Below are positions 16,655 to 25,462 of a DNA stretch of 64,000 nt, in pieces; the first letter of the stretch is position 1, and each line of letters starts with the position of its first letter. The stretch is from Domibacillus sp. DTU_2020_1001157_1_SI_ALB_TIR_016 (GTDB taxonomy: Bacteria > Bacillota > Bacilli > Bacillales > Domibacillaceae). The DNA lies in assembly GCF_032341995.1 (NCBI RefSeq), contig NZ_CP135439.1:1922001-1986000 (forward strand), in the 5' to 3' direction. The notes under the pieces are model-generated. The model made no database searches and was not told the DNA's origin. It worked only from the letters and a program-made list of their open reading frames with translations. The translations under genes and the position numbers were made by a program.

Positions 16655-16933
16655 ATGAGTATGATTAAAATTGAGAGAATACAGTTTTTTTATTTCTTAA
16701 TCCCCCTAAGTTTAGGCGAGTTAATTAAAGAAGCCAAAACAGATGAATTTTTAGCAATCGGCTGCATCGTATACAAAAGTACTATGAGCGCAGTTCCTCG
16801 CATAACATCCGGGCATAGAAAAGGAAGCGTTATTTTAAAAGGTGAGTCCCTCCACCATCCGCCAACGGGCAGTAAGTTTCATAAACTCTATTCATTGGTA
16901 ATGGGACTCTGCAAGGACACCATCTTGACTTGA
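16655..16933 (+). CDS. Uncertain small ORF
   Basis: 92 codons, starting MSMIKIERIQFFYFLIPLSL. No good ribosome site and no recognised family; the first 25 residues are hydrophobic, as if from the start of a membrane protein, and the later part looks unstructured. It may be a fragment of a decayed gene. Kept because it is the only open stretch between 16.2 and 17.0 kb. Confidence 0.25.
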   Translation: MSMIKIERIQFFYFLIPLSLGELIKEAKTDEFLAIGCIVYKSTMSAVPRITSGHRKGSVILKGESLHHPPTGSKFHKLYSLVMGLCKDTILT

Positions 16934-17008
16934 AAAGAAGTAAGAGACAACGATTTTATTTCCTGTCATCTTTACAATTAAAAACGATTGAAAAGGAGTC
17001 GATGATTG

Positions 17009-18190
17009 ATGGTACGTACTTTAGGTGAAATGGAAGAAACATTGGTGCAGCTAAAAGAAGACATTGTTTCTAACCGGCGTTATTTACACCAACATCCTGA
17101 ACTCTCGTTTGAAGAACAAGAAACATCTCGCTTTATTGAAAACAAATTAAAAGAATACGGCATTGACCAAATTGAACATTATGGAAAATACGGCTTAATT
17201 GGCCGCGTTAAAGGTGCCCTGCCTGGCCCGACTGTAGCTTTACGGGCAGATTTCGATGCACTCCCCATTCAAGATCAAAAAGATGTGCCGTATAAATCAA
17301 CGGCAGCTGGCAAAATGCATGCATGCGGGCATGATGGACATACATCAGCGTTATTGGGTATTGGGCGTGTATTAAAACAATATGAAGACCAACTAAAAGG
17401 GGAAGTCATTTTATTATTCCAGCCTGCAGAAGAAAAGCCTCCGGGCGGTGCACAATTTATGATTGAAGATGGCGTATTGAAAGAGGTCGATGTCATCTTT
17501 GGTGCTCATTTAGACACATCAAGACCAGTAGGTACGGTTTCTATTGGCAGTGGCTATCAATCAGCTGCTGTAGACTATTTTAAAATTGAAATTAACGGAC
17601 ATGGCGGGCATGGCGCTTATCCACATCAAACAATCGACAGCCTTGTCATCGGTACAACGGTCGTGAACAGCTTACAGCAAATTGTCAGCCGAAAAGTCAA
17701 TCCACAACAATCAGCTGTCGTAACCGTTGGACAGTTCCATGCAGGACAAGCGTTTAATATCATTCCTGATTCTGCTCTAATCGAAGGAACGGTCCGCACT
17801 TTTAAAGAAGATGTGCGAAATACAGCGGAATATGAAATTCAAGCCATTTCAAAAGGCATCGCCGCAAGCTTTGGTGCATCCGCAAATGTGATATACGAAC
17901 GCGGATACCCTTCTTTATACAATCACGTTACTGAAACGGACATTGCCAAAAATGCTTTTATTGAATCCTTTGGAGAGGATCATGTACTAGCTGCACAGCC
18001 AGGAATGGGTGCTGAAGATTTTGCATTCTATCTAGAACATAAGCCAGGCAGCTTTTTTAAAGTTGGTGCACGAAATGAACACCCGAATACTCATTTCCCA
18101 CACCACCATCCATTGTTTGATTTTGATGAAGAAGCGCTTATTCATACTGGAAAAGCCTTTTTAGCGATTTTAAAACAATACGTTATTTAA
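17009..18190 (+). CDS. M20 family amidohydrolase/aminoacylase
   Basis: 393 residues. Start chosen at ATG 17009 (AAAAGGAG 11 bases upstream); TTG at 17006 is also possible. Di-metal hydrolase of the YhaA/HipO type that removes an acyl or carbamoyl group from N-acylated amino acids. Motifs: MHACGHDGHTSALLGIG (His and Asp), FQPAEEKPPGGA (Glu pair), FGAHLD, a dimerisation domain about 180-290, and GMGAEDFAFYLEHKPGSFF near the end. No signal peptide. A strong terminator follows; it appears monocistronic. The substrate is not predictable. Confidence 0.9.
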   Translation: MVRTLGEMEETLVQLKEDIVSNRRYLHQHPELSFEEQETSRFIENKLKEYGIDQIEHYGKYGLIGRVKGALPGPTVALRADFDALPIQDQKDVPYKSTAAGKMHACGHDGHTSALLGIGRVLKQYEDQLKGEVILLFQPAEEKPPGGAQFMIEDGVLKEVDVIFGAHLDTSRPVGTVSIGSGYQSAAVDYFKIEINGHGGHGAYPHQTIDSLVIGTTVVNSLQQIVSRKVNPQQSAVVTVGQFHAGQAFNIIPDSALIEGTVRTFKEDVRNTAEYEIQAISKGIAASFGASANVIYERGYPSLYNHVTETDIAKNAFIESFGEDHVLAAQPGMGAEDFAFYLEHKPGSFFKVGARNEHPNTHFPHHHPLFDFDEEALIHTGKAFLAILKQYVI

Positions 18191-18242
18191 TAGGAACCTT
18201 GGAACACATTAGTTAGCGCTGCTTTGTGTGCTGGTATATAGC

Positions 18243-18277
18243 AAAAGCGATCTTTCACTTGGTGAAAGATCGCTTTA
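18243..18277 (+). terminator. Terminator of the amidohydrolase gene
   Basis: AAAGCGATCTTTCAC-TT-GGTGAAAGATCGCTTTA, a near-perfect 15-pair stem. The surrounding 45 bases resemble the terminator region at 20075-20138 (TTAGCG-TGCTTT then AGCAAAAGCG), so the two may share origin. Confidence 0.75.
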
Positions 18278-18325
18278 TGTTATTCGACATCAGCAGCCAA
18301 AGGACACATACAGTTTCAGTTTTTG

Positions 18326-18612
18326 AGAAGCTAGTTCCTGCGGGGCTATGCACATTCATGGCAGCAAGTATCGTTGAACTCTTTCACGCAAGCTTCGCAA
18401 ATGGCGACGCAAAGCTTGTAGTTTTGTTGAACGAACTGGCTGCTGTGGACCAAAAAAAGGACGGCCCGCCAGCAAACTTGAGCGCATCCCTGCAGTGTTT
18501 GGATGCCGTTTTTTCACTTGAACATCTATCTCTGCAGGCAAGTCATTGTGTATTCTTCGCACGCTTAAGCACATTTTAAACACTCCTCTATCACTCTGTT
18601 TTCATTCGCAGT
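18326..18612 (-). pseudogene. Decayed third DUF326 copper-storage gene
   Basis: Minus-strand DNA aligns with 14620-14930: EECLKCA-stop-ACEEYTMTCL, then QTLQGCAQVCW, SSQFVQQNYKLCVAICEAC, FNDTCCHECA and a final CRN. Several stops, frameshifts and a deletion near the 3' end make it inactive. Opposite strand to the two intact copies 4 kb away. Confidence 0.75.
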
Positions 18613-18714
18613 CGATGACTCTATAAGGAACAGGATTCATGTAATTAGGCACGATCCCTTTTACATTTGATGACGACAAGGTAAATTCTTTTTCTCATAA
18701 TCATCTTTCAGGGA

Positions 18715-19929
18715 TTATATTTCCTGTCCCGGCTGAAGTGTTTCTACACCTTTAATTTCAACTGTTTCCGGATATTTGAGGCCTGAGCCCGTGTTAAGGC
18801 ATACAACATGCTCGTCTGCCTGGATCCATCCTTGTTCACGCAGGATTCTAGCTGCCGCAAAGGTTGCTGCTCCCTCTGGGCAAACAAAGTTTCCTTCTAA
18901 TGAAGCTACTTGTTTTTGCGCTTTCAATAATTCCTCATCTGAAATGGCAATCGCACAACCTTCTGTTTCATAAAGCCCTTCAAGAACTAAGAAATCCCCC
19001 AATGCTTTAGGGACATTAATGCCAAATGCACAAGTTGCTGAGTCTTTAAAGAATGTGGATTCTTTTTCGCCTTTTTTCCATGCTTCTACAATTGGCGCAC
19101 AGCCTTTTGCTTGAACAGCTACTAAACGCGGAAGTTTCCCGTCTTTGATCCAGCCCAATTGCTGCAGTTCAAATATGGCTTTATAAATTCCAATGATGCC
19201 TACTCCCCCGCCTGTTGGGTACAAAATAACATCTGGAACCTTCCATCCAAATTGTTCGACGATCTCATAGCCCATTGTCTTTTTACCTTCAATACGATAT
19301 GGCTCTTTCAGTGTAGAAGCATCGTATACGCCATGGTTCTGTACTAAATGGCCAACAACCTTTCCTGCATCACTGATCAAACCGTTGATAAGATGTAAGT
19401 CTCCACCCGCAATATAAACCTCTTTACGTGTAATTGCCGGCGCATCTAAAGGCATGACAATTGTGGCTTTGATATTTGCTTTTGCCGCATACAGCGCCCA
19501 AGCCGCACCTGCATTACCGTTTGTTGGCATAGCTAAATGGTTTACACCCAGTTCTTTTGCCTTTGAAATACCAACACTTGCACCCCGTGTTTTAAAAGAA
19601 CCCGTTGGAATTACGCCTTCATCTTTTATGTATAAATGATTTAATCCGTATTCTGCTCCTAATGTTGGGAGCTTTTCAAACGGCGTCATTCCTTCACCAA
19701 GTGTTACAACATTTTCCTTTTCATGAACAGGCAGTAACTCATGATATCTCCATAAGCTATTTGGACGATTTGCAATCTCTTCACGTGATACGTTTGCTTT
19801 CACTTTCTCTAAATCATAGCGCACCAATAATGGTGAACCGCACTTACATAATTGTTGTACCTTTTTTTCCTCATATACTTCACCGCATTTTGGGCACTCT
19901 AAATGTGAAATGTAGCTATAGTTTTTCAT
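18715..19929 (-). CDS. thrC: Threonine synthase, PLP-dependent, with N-terminal zinc ribbon
   Basis: 404 residues, ATG after AGGAGGGGAAAA. Converts O-phospho-L-homoserine to L-threonine and phosphate. N-terminus has LECPKCGEVYEE and LCKCGSP, a C-x2-C...C-x-C zinc ribbon seen in longer threonine synthases and related PLP enzymes. PLP lysine is in PTGSFKTRG; the phosphate-binding loop is PTNGNAGAA, and PTGGGVGIIG binds cofactor. It is not beside hom or thrB, unlike the usual thr operon, so it may be a second copy or a related beta-eliminating enzyme. Its leader (19930-20070) shows no riboswitch I recognise. Confidence 0.85.
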   Translation of the reverse strand: MKNYSYISHLECPKCGEVYEEKKVQQLCKCGSPLLVRYDLEKVKANVSREEIANRPNSLWRYHELLPVHEKENVVTLGEGMTPFEKLPTLGAEYGLNHLYIKDEGVIPTGSFKTRGASVGISKAKELGVNHLAMPTNGNAGAAWALYAAKANIKATIVMPLDAPAITRKEVYIAGGDLHLINGLISDAGKVVGHLVQNHGVYDASTLKEPYRIEGKKTMGYEIVEQFGWKVPDVILYPTGGGVGIIGIYKAIFELQQLGWIKDGKLPRLVAVQAKGCAPIVEAWKKGEKESTFFKDSATCAFGINVPKALGDFLVLEGLYETEGCAIAISDEELLKAQKQVASLEGNFVCPEGAATFAAARILREQGWIQADEHVVCLNTGSGLKYPETVEIKGVETLQPGQEI

Positions 19930-20104
19930 TTTTCCCCTCCTAAAAATAAAAGACTACAATCTGTGTCTTCTTCAGGTCTCCCCTGCAACTGTGGAAGCAA
20001 TTTTTTCACGCTTTCCGATAATTTTTCACTATATGCCTCTGCTTAATTAAGTAAAAGCAATATATGAATGATTAGCGTTGCTTTATGAATCAGCCTATAA
20101 CAAA

Positions 20105-20138
20105 AGCGGCCTTCCTTTCTGAGAAAAGACCGCGTATT
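20105..20138 (-). terminator. Terminator of the arylsulfotransferase/ABC operon
   Basis: Minus strand: GCGGTCTT-TTCTCAGAAAGG-AAGGCCGC followed by TTTTG, about 100 bases after the permease stop codon. One G-T pair in the stem. Confidence 0.6.
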
Positions 20139-20234
20139 GTGTTAGCCGGAGTAATAATGTTATTTGATACGGACGTACCGTTAGCAACAGGCTGTTTCCT
20201 GCCTTTTAAATCTCTATTAGGTAACGATTAGACA

Positions 20235-21053
20235 TTAGGATACGACATTATAACGCTTCAAGAATTTTTTTCCGGCCCAGACAAACAGTCTATCCATGAA
20301 AAATCCCATCAGCCCCAAGACCACTAATCCTACAAAAATCCAGTCTGTTTGGAAGTACAGTCTGGCATTCCAGATCATGAAGCCGACTCCTTCATTTGCG
20401 GCAACCATCTCCGCACCAACAATCGCCATAAAAGAGGATCCCATCGCAAGCTTGGCGCCCGTAAAAATATATGGAATGGACGCCGGGATGATCACATAGC
20501 GCAGCACTTGAAAACTGGATGCGCCCATGCTTTTCGCTGAACGGATTTTATCTTCTGAAATCGAAAGTACCCCTGTTAAGGTATTGATAGTAACAACAAA
20601 GAAAGTCGCATACATAATCAAAAATATTTTTGATTGTTCGCCAATTCCGAACCACAGCATAAACAGCGTGATAAATGCCAAAGGAGGAATAAAGCGTACA
20701 AAGTTAATTAACGGTTCTACAAGTGAACGGATGAACTGGTTACTGCCAATCAGCAGGCCTAACGGGATCGCAACCAAATTTCCTAAAAACCAGCCGGCCA
20801 ATACACGGGCAAAACTGTATCCCATATAGATGAACAGCGACCCGTCTTTACTAAGTTCTATCGCCCCTTCTAAAGTGGCAAGAGGACTGGGTAGAAACTG
20901 CGGATCTGAAAAAAAAGCGGCAATGCTCCAGATAACTAATAATCCAGCCCATCCCAAGATACCTGTTTTTGCAATAGTACCCCAATGATTTTTAGAACTT
21001 TTTCTTTTTTTAACCGTTTTATCTCTAATTTGATGACGGGCAATGGTTTCCAT
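20235..21053 (-). CDS. NitT/TauT-type ABC transporter permease (SsuC-like)
   Basis: 272 residues from the ATG at 21053, eight bases after AGGAGG; an ATG at 21059 is too close. About six membrane segments in the BPD_transp_1 family, with the EAA-like motif AKSMGASSFQVLRYVIIPASIPYI contacting the ATPase (starting SAKSMGAS). Preceded by the ATPase and followed by a terminator. SsuC/TauC-type systems import sulfonates, taurine, nitrate or thiamine precursors; sulfur substrates are favoured here because an arylsulfotransferase is in the same operon. Confidence 0.87.
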   Translation of the reverse strand: METIARHQIRDKTVKKRKSSKNHWGTIAKTGILGWAGLLVIWSIAAFFSDPQFLPSPLATLEGAIELSKDGSLFIYMGYSFARVLAGWFLGNLVAIPLGLLIGSNQFIRSLVEPLINFVRFIPPLAFITLFMLWFGIGEQSKIFLIMYATFFVVTINTLTGVLSISEDKIRSAKSMGASSFQVLRYVIIPASIPYIFTGAKLAMGSSFMAIVGAEMVAANEGVGFMIWNARLYFQTDWIFVGLVVLGLMGFFMDRLFVWAGKKFLKRYNVVS

Positions 21054-21066
21054 TTTCATGACCTCC

Positions 21067-21837
21067 TCAGTCAAAATGCGACTGGACGATTTGATAGTAA
21101 TGATTGAAATCCGGGCTTGTAATTTCACGTGGATACGGCAGGTTAATATCATACGTATCAATGATTTTCGATGAAGGGCCGACTGACATAATGCCAATGC
21201 GCTGGCCGAGCATTAATGCTTCCTGAATATCATGCGTTACGAAAATGACCGTCTTATTCGTTTCCTGCCAAATCCTGATCAGTTCCTTCTGCATGGTCCG
21301 TCTTGTCATCGCATCCAATGCACCGAATGGTTCATCCATCAATAAGATATCCGGGTTATTTGCCAGGACGCGTGCCAGCTGTACACGCTGTTTCATTCCT
21401 CCCGAAATTTCACTTGGGAACTTACAATGGTGTCCCGAAAGGCCGGCAAGCTCAATATAGGATTGAGCCATCTGCTTTCGTTCTTTTAAAGGAACCTTTT
21501 TTATTTTCAGTCCAAATTCCACATTTTCTTCTACAGTCAGCCATGGAAACAATGCAGAATCCGCCGATTGAAAGACAAATCCCCGGTTTGCAGCGTAGCT
21601 GGAGTCCGCCCCATGTACATCAAGCTGGCCATCAGTTTGATCCAAAAAACCGGCAATCAAATTGAGAAGTGTGGATTTTCCGCACCCGCTTGGGCCCAGC
21701 AGAATATAAAACTCCCCTTGCTTTATTGTCAGGTCAACATCTTTTAATACGTAAACAGATTCCGATGTGTCCTCTGCAAATGTTTTAGACAGCCCTCTAA
21801 TCACAATAGAGGGACTTTCTTCTTGTATCACTGTCAT
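21067..21837 (-). CDS. NitT/TauT-type ABC transporter ATPase (SsuB-like)
   Basis: 256 residues. Walker A LGPSGCGKST, Q-loop FVFQSADSALFPWLT, signature ISGGMKQRVQLARVLA, Walker B ILLMDEPFGALDAMTR and switch His in VTHDIQEALML are intact. It belongs to the SsuB/TauB/NrtD group by the LFPWLTVEENVEFGL pattern. Lies between the binding protein (20-base gap) and the permease, on one transcript. Confidence 0.9.
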   Translation of the reverse strand: MTVIQEESPSIVIRGLSKTFAEDTSESVYVLKDVDLTIKQGEFYILLGPSGCGKSTLLNLIAGFLDQTDGQLDVHGADSSYAANRGFVFQSADSALFPWLTVEENVEFGLKIKKVPLKERKQMAQSYIELAGLSGHHCKFPSEISGGMKQRVQLARVLANNPDILLMDEPFGALDAMTRRTMQKELIRIWQETNKTVIFVTHDIQEALMLGQRIGIMSVGPSSKIIDTYDINLPYPREITSPDFNHYYQIVQSHFD

Positions 21838-21856
21838 AGGGCGATTCCTCCAATCT

Positions 21857-22864
21857 TTACTTTTCGTACGTTACAGACTCTGGGAATGCTTCGCGCAAAG
21901 GTTCCAGGTACAACTTCTCTTGCAGGCTGTAATCTTGCTTTAGCAGCTTTCGATCAAGAAGCCATTGCTTCATGTCAGATAGATGGTCAAAATCTTCCTG
22001 CTTGAATTCAAGCGTATAATTGGACCGCTCCAAATCCCGTAAAGTGTCTTCCTTTTTCACTTTTAATTCTTTATAGGCGATTTCCGCTGTTCCGTCTGGA
22101 TTTTCTTTGACATACGCGATGCCTTCCTTGATCGCTTTTAACAGATTCACGATCGCCTGCTGATTTTCTTCCGCAAACTTTTTGTTCGCCACTAAGTAGC
22201 TGCTCACTGCAATATCAATGGAAGAAAGATCATCAATTTTATGAACTCCATCAATGGCTTTGAATTTTTCAAGCAGTGCACCGCTTGCCAATACAGCGTC
22301 AATGTCGCCTTTTTTCACACCGACCAGTGCTTCGTCCGGTGTACTGTACGGTACATACTCGATATCCTCTTCTTTAATTTCTAAATGTTCCAAATATTTG
22401 GCCCAGTGGTATTCAAAAACAGTTCCTTTGGCGACGCCAATTTTCTTCCCTTTTAACTGTGACGGCTCATCAATGCCTTTTACAGCTAAAATTTCCGATT
22501 GTTTGATCGTTTCCGGTGTGCTGTGCGTTAATGATGAAAGCACGACTAAGTCGCCGCGGTTTAATGAATTCAGCAAGGCATAATCAGCTGCCAGGCCCGT
22601 ATCTGTTTGTTCTGTTAATAATGCATTGATTGTATCTATTCCGTATGCAAAGTTGGAAATGGACGGATTAATTTGATGATCTTTAAAATATCCTTCTGCA
22701 TTTGCAGCGCGGATCTGCAAGGATCCGCCTGCTGCTGTATCAATCCCGATACGTATTTTTGCCGTCTCTTCATCTTCTGCGCCCGTTGCACTGTTGTTTG
22801 AGCAGCCCGCTAAAAACAGGGATAACACTAAACTAAAAACCAGCAGTCCGTTTAATCGCTTCAT
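21857..22864 (-). CDS. SsuA/THI5-like substrate-binding lipoprotein
   Basis: 335 residues from ATG 22864 after GGAGGAACAGTA. Lipobox LVLSLFLAGCSNN directs lipid anchoring outside the membrane. The body has the SsuA/NMT1 layout: IRIGIDTAAGGSLQIRAANA, GYFKDH, LKGKKIGVAKGTVFEY, VPYSTPDEALVGVKKGDIDA. Ligand could be a sulfonate or aryl sulfate ester; the pocket cannot be read from sequence. The start lies 17 bases after the arylsulfotransferase stop codon. Confidence 0.87.
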   Translation of the reverse strand: MKRLNGLLVFSLVLSLFLAGCSNNSATGAEDEETAKIRIGIDTAAGGSLQIRAANAEGYFKDHQINPSISNFAYGIDTINALLTEQTDTGLAADYALLNSLNRGDLVVLSSLTHSTPETIKQSEILAVKGIDEPSQLKGKKIGVAKGTVFEYHWAKYLEHLEIKEEDIEYVPYSTPDEALVGVKKGDIDAVLASGALLEKFKAIDGVHKIDDLSSIDIAVSSYLVANKKFAEENQQAIVNLLKAIKEGIAYVKENPDGTAEIAYKELKVKKEDTLRDLERSNYTLEFKQEDFDHLSDMKQWLLDRKLLKQDYSLQEKLYLEPLREAFPESVTYEK

Positions 22865-22880
22865 TACTGTTCCTCCAGTA

Positions 22881-24326
22881 TCAGTTATTCTGCTTTTCCA
22901 GCGTTTCATCGTACCGTGCCACGCATAGTGCTCCCTCACCAACCGATTGCGCCCCTTTTATTTCAACGACTGAATCCGTCCCTCCCGGTGCAGCATTCGG
23001 TACACGGAATGTTTCAATATTTAAAGGCTCAATCGCTACTTCTTCCGGTTTTTCAAGCTGCGGCACCCAATTATAAGGAACTCGGTAAGCACGATAAACC
23101 ATGTTTGAATTACGAGGATTTTTGTAAGGCGAGACATACTCCCATACAATTTCATGCTCGGCATTTACTTCAAAAATACGGCCATTTGCTCCTTCTGTAA
23201 TGAGGGTGTTTCCATTTTCTAAACGCTGGGCAGAGCTGATATATGGACTGTAGAAACGGAAAGAGTCCGTCGGTACCTGGAAGTTTGCTTCAAGCCCCGT
23301 ATACTGCCATACAATCTCAAGAGTAACTGGGTCGATTTCCAAAACGCGGGAATGATCACGCACTGCATTTTTGTTGCCATTTGGTGATGCCGGATTTGGT
23401 GCGCCGTAACCGCCCCATCCGCCATTGTCAAACACTAATACATTGCCTTCGCCTGGCAGGCCTTGCGGAATGATATGGGCGTGATGCTGTCCGATAATCC
23501 ATCCCAAATGCTCAAGTTCAGTTGTTGAATAGTCAGGTCCAATCTGCCATACAATTTTGCCGGTACGCTTATCCGTGATGCCGATAATATTAGCTTCCCG
23601 TGCATCCCAGATAATATTGTCAGGATGGAACCTTTCATCTCCTGCATCATAATGACGGTTTGGCCCTACTGCTGAGATCGAATTGATATGCAGCCAGTCG
23701 CCCGACTCATTCCCGAAAAAGCGGCGATTTGGCTCTTCATAAATCACTTTTTTTGCTTCATCATCAAACTGGAGTTCATCAAAGTGATCGCTGAATGACC
23801 ATTCCCATACGATGTTTCCTTCCCAGTCCACTTCCAAAATAACATCGTCCAGCAGCTCATACTTCGAAATCTGAGGCTTATGGACATTACGGTGAGCCAA
23901 GATAAGCGTATTTCCTGCATCAGTTTTTGGACTTTGTCCTGGTGCATAGTAACCGACTGGATTTCCTTCACGCTGATAGTCATGGTGTGCACGTGCAAGC
24001 CATCTTCCTTCATGCCCCGGGTCTGTAATGAATTCATGCTTATCAAATTTCCAGACGATATTCCCTTCAAAATCTACTTGTACGAGATCCCCTTCATCCT
24101 GAAAACCATGCTCCGGATCCCGGTTAAATGTATGACCCAGTACATATCCGCCTGGAAAAATTTTATTCGGAAAACCACGAAGCCCTTTCCATAAGTGAAC
24201 TTCTTTTCCATTCATATCAATTAATAAAGCACCGAGGCCAGGAGCTTGAAAAATGGTATAACCGCTCCATGCTTTTTCTGGTGAATAAATAGTTGCTCCT
24301 GTCGGGTGAATTGTTGGAAGTCCCAT
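22881..24326 (-). CDS. Cytoplasmic arylsulfotransferase (ASST) family protein
   Basis: 481 residues, ATG after AAAAGGAGAGGGAACGT. ASST family beta-propeller with repeated blades ending in IVW-x-W/Y (GNIVWKFDKHEF, GNIVWEWSFSDH, GKIVWQIGPD, LEIVWQYTGLE, HEIVWEYVSP). Candidate catalytic histidines lie in AHRNVHKP, WLHINSIS, GQHHAHIIPQG and RDHSRVLE. Enterobacterial ASST is periplasmic with a disulfide; this one has no signal peptide and a single Cys near the C-terminus. It may move sulfate from aryl sulfate esters to phenols, or act as a lyase-like relative. Placed between marR and transporter genes, so likely works on the imported compound. Confidence 0.8.
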   Translation of the reverse strand: MGLPTIHPTGATIYSPEKAWSGYTIFQAPGLGALLIDMNGKEVHLWKGLRGFPNKIFPGGYVLGHTFNRDPEHGFQDEGDLVQVDFEGNIVWKFDKHEFITDPGHEGRWLARAHHDYQREGNPVGYYAPGQSPKTDAGNTLILAHRNVHKPQISKYELLDDVILEVDWEGNIVWEWSFSDHFDELQFDDEAKKVIYEEPNRRFFGNESGDWLHINSISAVGPNRHYDAGDERFHPDNIIWDAREANIIGITDKRTGKIVWQIGPDYSTTELEHLGWIIGQHHAHIIPQGLPGEGNVLVFDNGGWGGYGAPNPASPNGNKNAVRDHSRVLEIDPVTLEIVWQYTGLEANFQVPTDSFRFYSPYISSAQRLENGNTLITEGANGRIFEVNAEHEIVWEYVSPYKNPRNSNMVYRAYRVPYNWVPQLEKPEEVAIEPLNIETFRVPNAAPGGTDSVVEIKGAQSVGEGALCVARYDETLEKQNN

Positions 24327-24362
24327 ACGTTCCCTCTCCTTTTCATATCAATAATAGATGAT

Positions 24363-24875
24363 TTAATAAGTTAAAAAACGGCTGTTTTGAATAGGTGAAG
24401 CTTTTTTGCTTTCTTTTTCTAACGACATGATTTCACCTGACAGTCCTTCTAAATTATTGATTAAGCGCGAATACAATTTGATTTGCAGGCGGATTTCTTC
24501 GGGTGAAAATCCATCGAATAAAATGGAAATGAGGTTTGCCCCAATATCACTATTTCGGTTTAAAAATGCTTTCCCCTCATCCGTCACATCCAGCAGGACA
24601 ATTCGCCTGTCTTCTTTATGGCGTTTGCGGGCGGCAAACCCCCTGCTTTCCAATTTGTCGCAAATAGCGGTAATGGCTCCCGAGGTAAGGTCTAGCTCTA
24701 CAGCTAAATCCGTTAACCGCTGCTCACCATCTTGGATAATCTTTTTTAAAATCAAAAACCCGGGAAGCATCACACCTTCGATCGTGATTTTGTCGCGTTC
24801 TTTGATAAACTTGCGAACCATTTTGCGAAATAGCCAATCCGCTTCTTCGAGTAATTCCATATCAATGTTTTCCAT
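24363..24875 (-). CDS. MarR-family transcriptional regulator
   Basis: 170 residues. Winged-helix core with QDGEQRLTDLAVELDLTSGA as the recognition region, and KLESRGFAARKRHKEDRRIV as the wing with the family's D-R-R motif. ATG after GGAGAGGGGGGAGC. First gene of the operon marR-ASST-binding protein-ATPase-permease, stop codon 36 bases before the ASST start. Probably controls the operon in response to a phenolic or aryl compound, as many MarR proteins do. A terminator-like hairpin lies directly upstream. Confidence 0.85.
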   Translation of the reverse strand: MENIDMELLEEADWLFRKMVRKFIKERDKITIEGVMLPGFLILKKIIQDGEQRLTDLAVELDLTSGAITAICDKLESRGFAARKRHKEDRRIVLLDVTDEGKAFLNRNSDIGANLISILFDGFSPEEIRLQIKLYSRLINNLEGLSGEIMSLEKESKKASPIQNSRFLTY

Positions 24876-24902
24876 GCTCCCCCCTCTCCAGGCTGAATGG
24901 GT

Positions 24903-24973
24903 ATGAAAAAAGGCACCTTATACAGTTCAACATTCAAGATTGAAGAATGTTTTGAACTGTATAAGGTGCCTTT
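24903..24973 (-). promoter_or_regulatory. Leader hairpin with U-tract before marR (attenuator candidate)
   Basis: 22-pair perfect stem AAAGGCACCTTATACAGTTC..., with an inner ACATTC/GAATGT pairing. On the minus strand it ends GGTGCCTTTTTTC, an intrinsic terminator. It sits between the promoter at 25043 and the marR start at 24875, so transcription must pass it to reach the operon. It may instead end an unseen upstream transcript. Confidence 0.7.
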
Positions 24974-25042
24974 GGATGCCCAATCAGCACTTGAATTTAT
25001 TTTAACGCTAAAAGAATGAATGCTAAACAATTTGATGTTCAT

Positions 25043-25071
25043 ATCTTAATCCCTTAATTCCCATAAGTCAA
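25043..25071 (-). promoter_or_regulatory. Sigma-A promoter of the marR-ASST operon
   Basis: TTGACT (25066-25071), 17 bases, TAAGAT (25043-25048) on the minus strand. About 60 bases before the leader hairpin. Confidence 0.65.
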
Positions 25072-25462
25072 GTAAGAATTATAAGAAATATTTTTTTATT
25101 TAAGAACATAGCCGCTTTTTGATTCAAACAACATACCCTTTTAACAAATAAGATCTGTTCACAGAAGAATCCATATAGCCTCAAGGGCTTCTTCAATGTA
25201 CTAATGAGCATGACTGACTATAAGCTTAAACGGTGCTTCTTATTCCTGCGGCTAAATAATTTGCTGCTTCAAAGATCGTTTATTTTGAGCTAGTTAGACA
25301 GCTATTTTCCCTGGTGTTAGAACCTTAGCTACCACCCTTTGTATTAAAGAAATATTAAGAGTTGAGAAAAATATGAAAAATGAGAAGTGTGAATGGTACG
25401 ATTCGGATGTTGATACGCATTGGAAAAGCCTGTTTCTTTAAAGAGATCAAGGGAGGGTTTTC

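Noticed and set aside
18226..18579. 117-codon plus-strand frame
   Set aside because: Antisense to the decayed copper-storage gene; the homology is on the minus strand.
19930..20070. Possible riboswitch or T-box before the threonine synthase
   Set aside because: The leader has no T-box motif (TGGNACCGCG) and no match to a riboswitch core I know.
24770..25042. 90-codon leader peptide over the marR hairpin
   Set aside because: No ribosome site, and it runs through the terminator stem into marR in another frame; likely chance.
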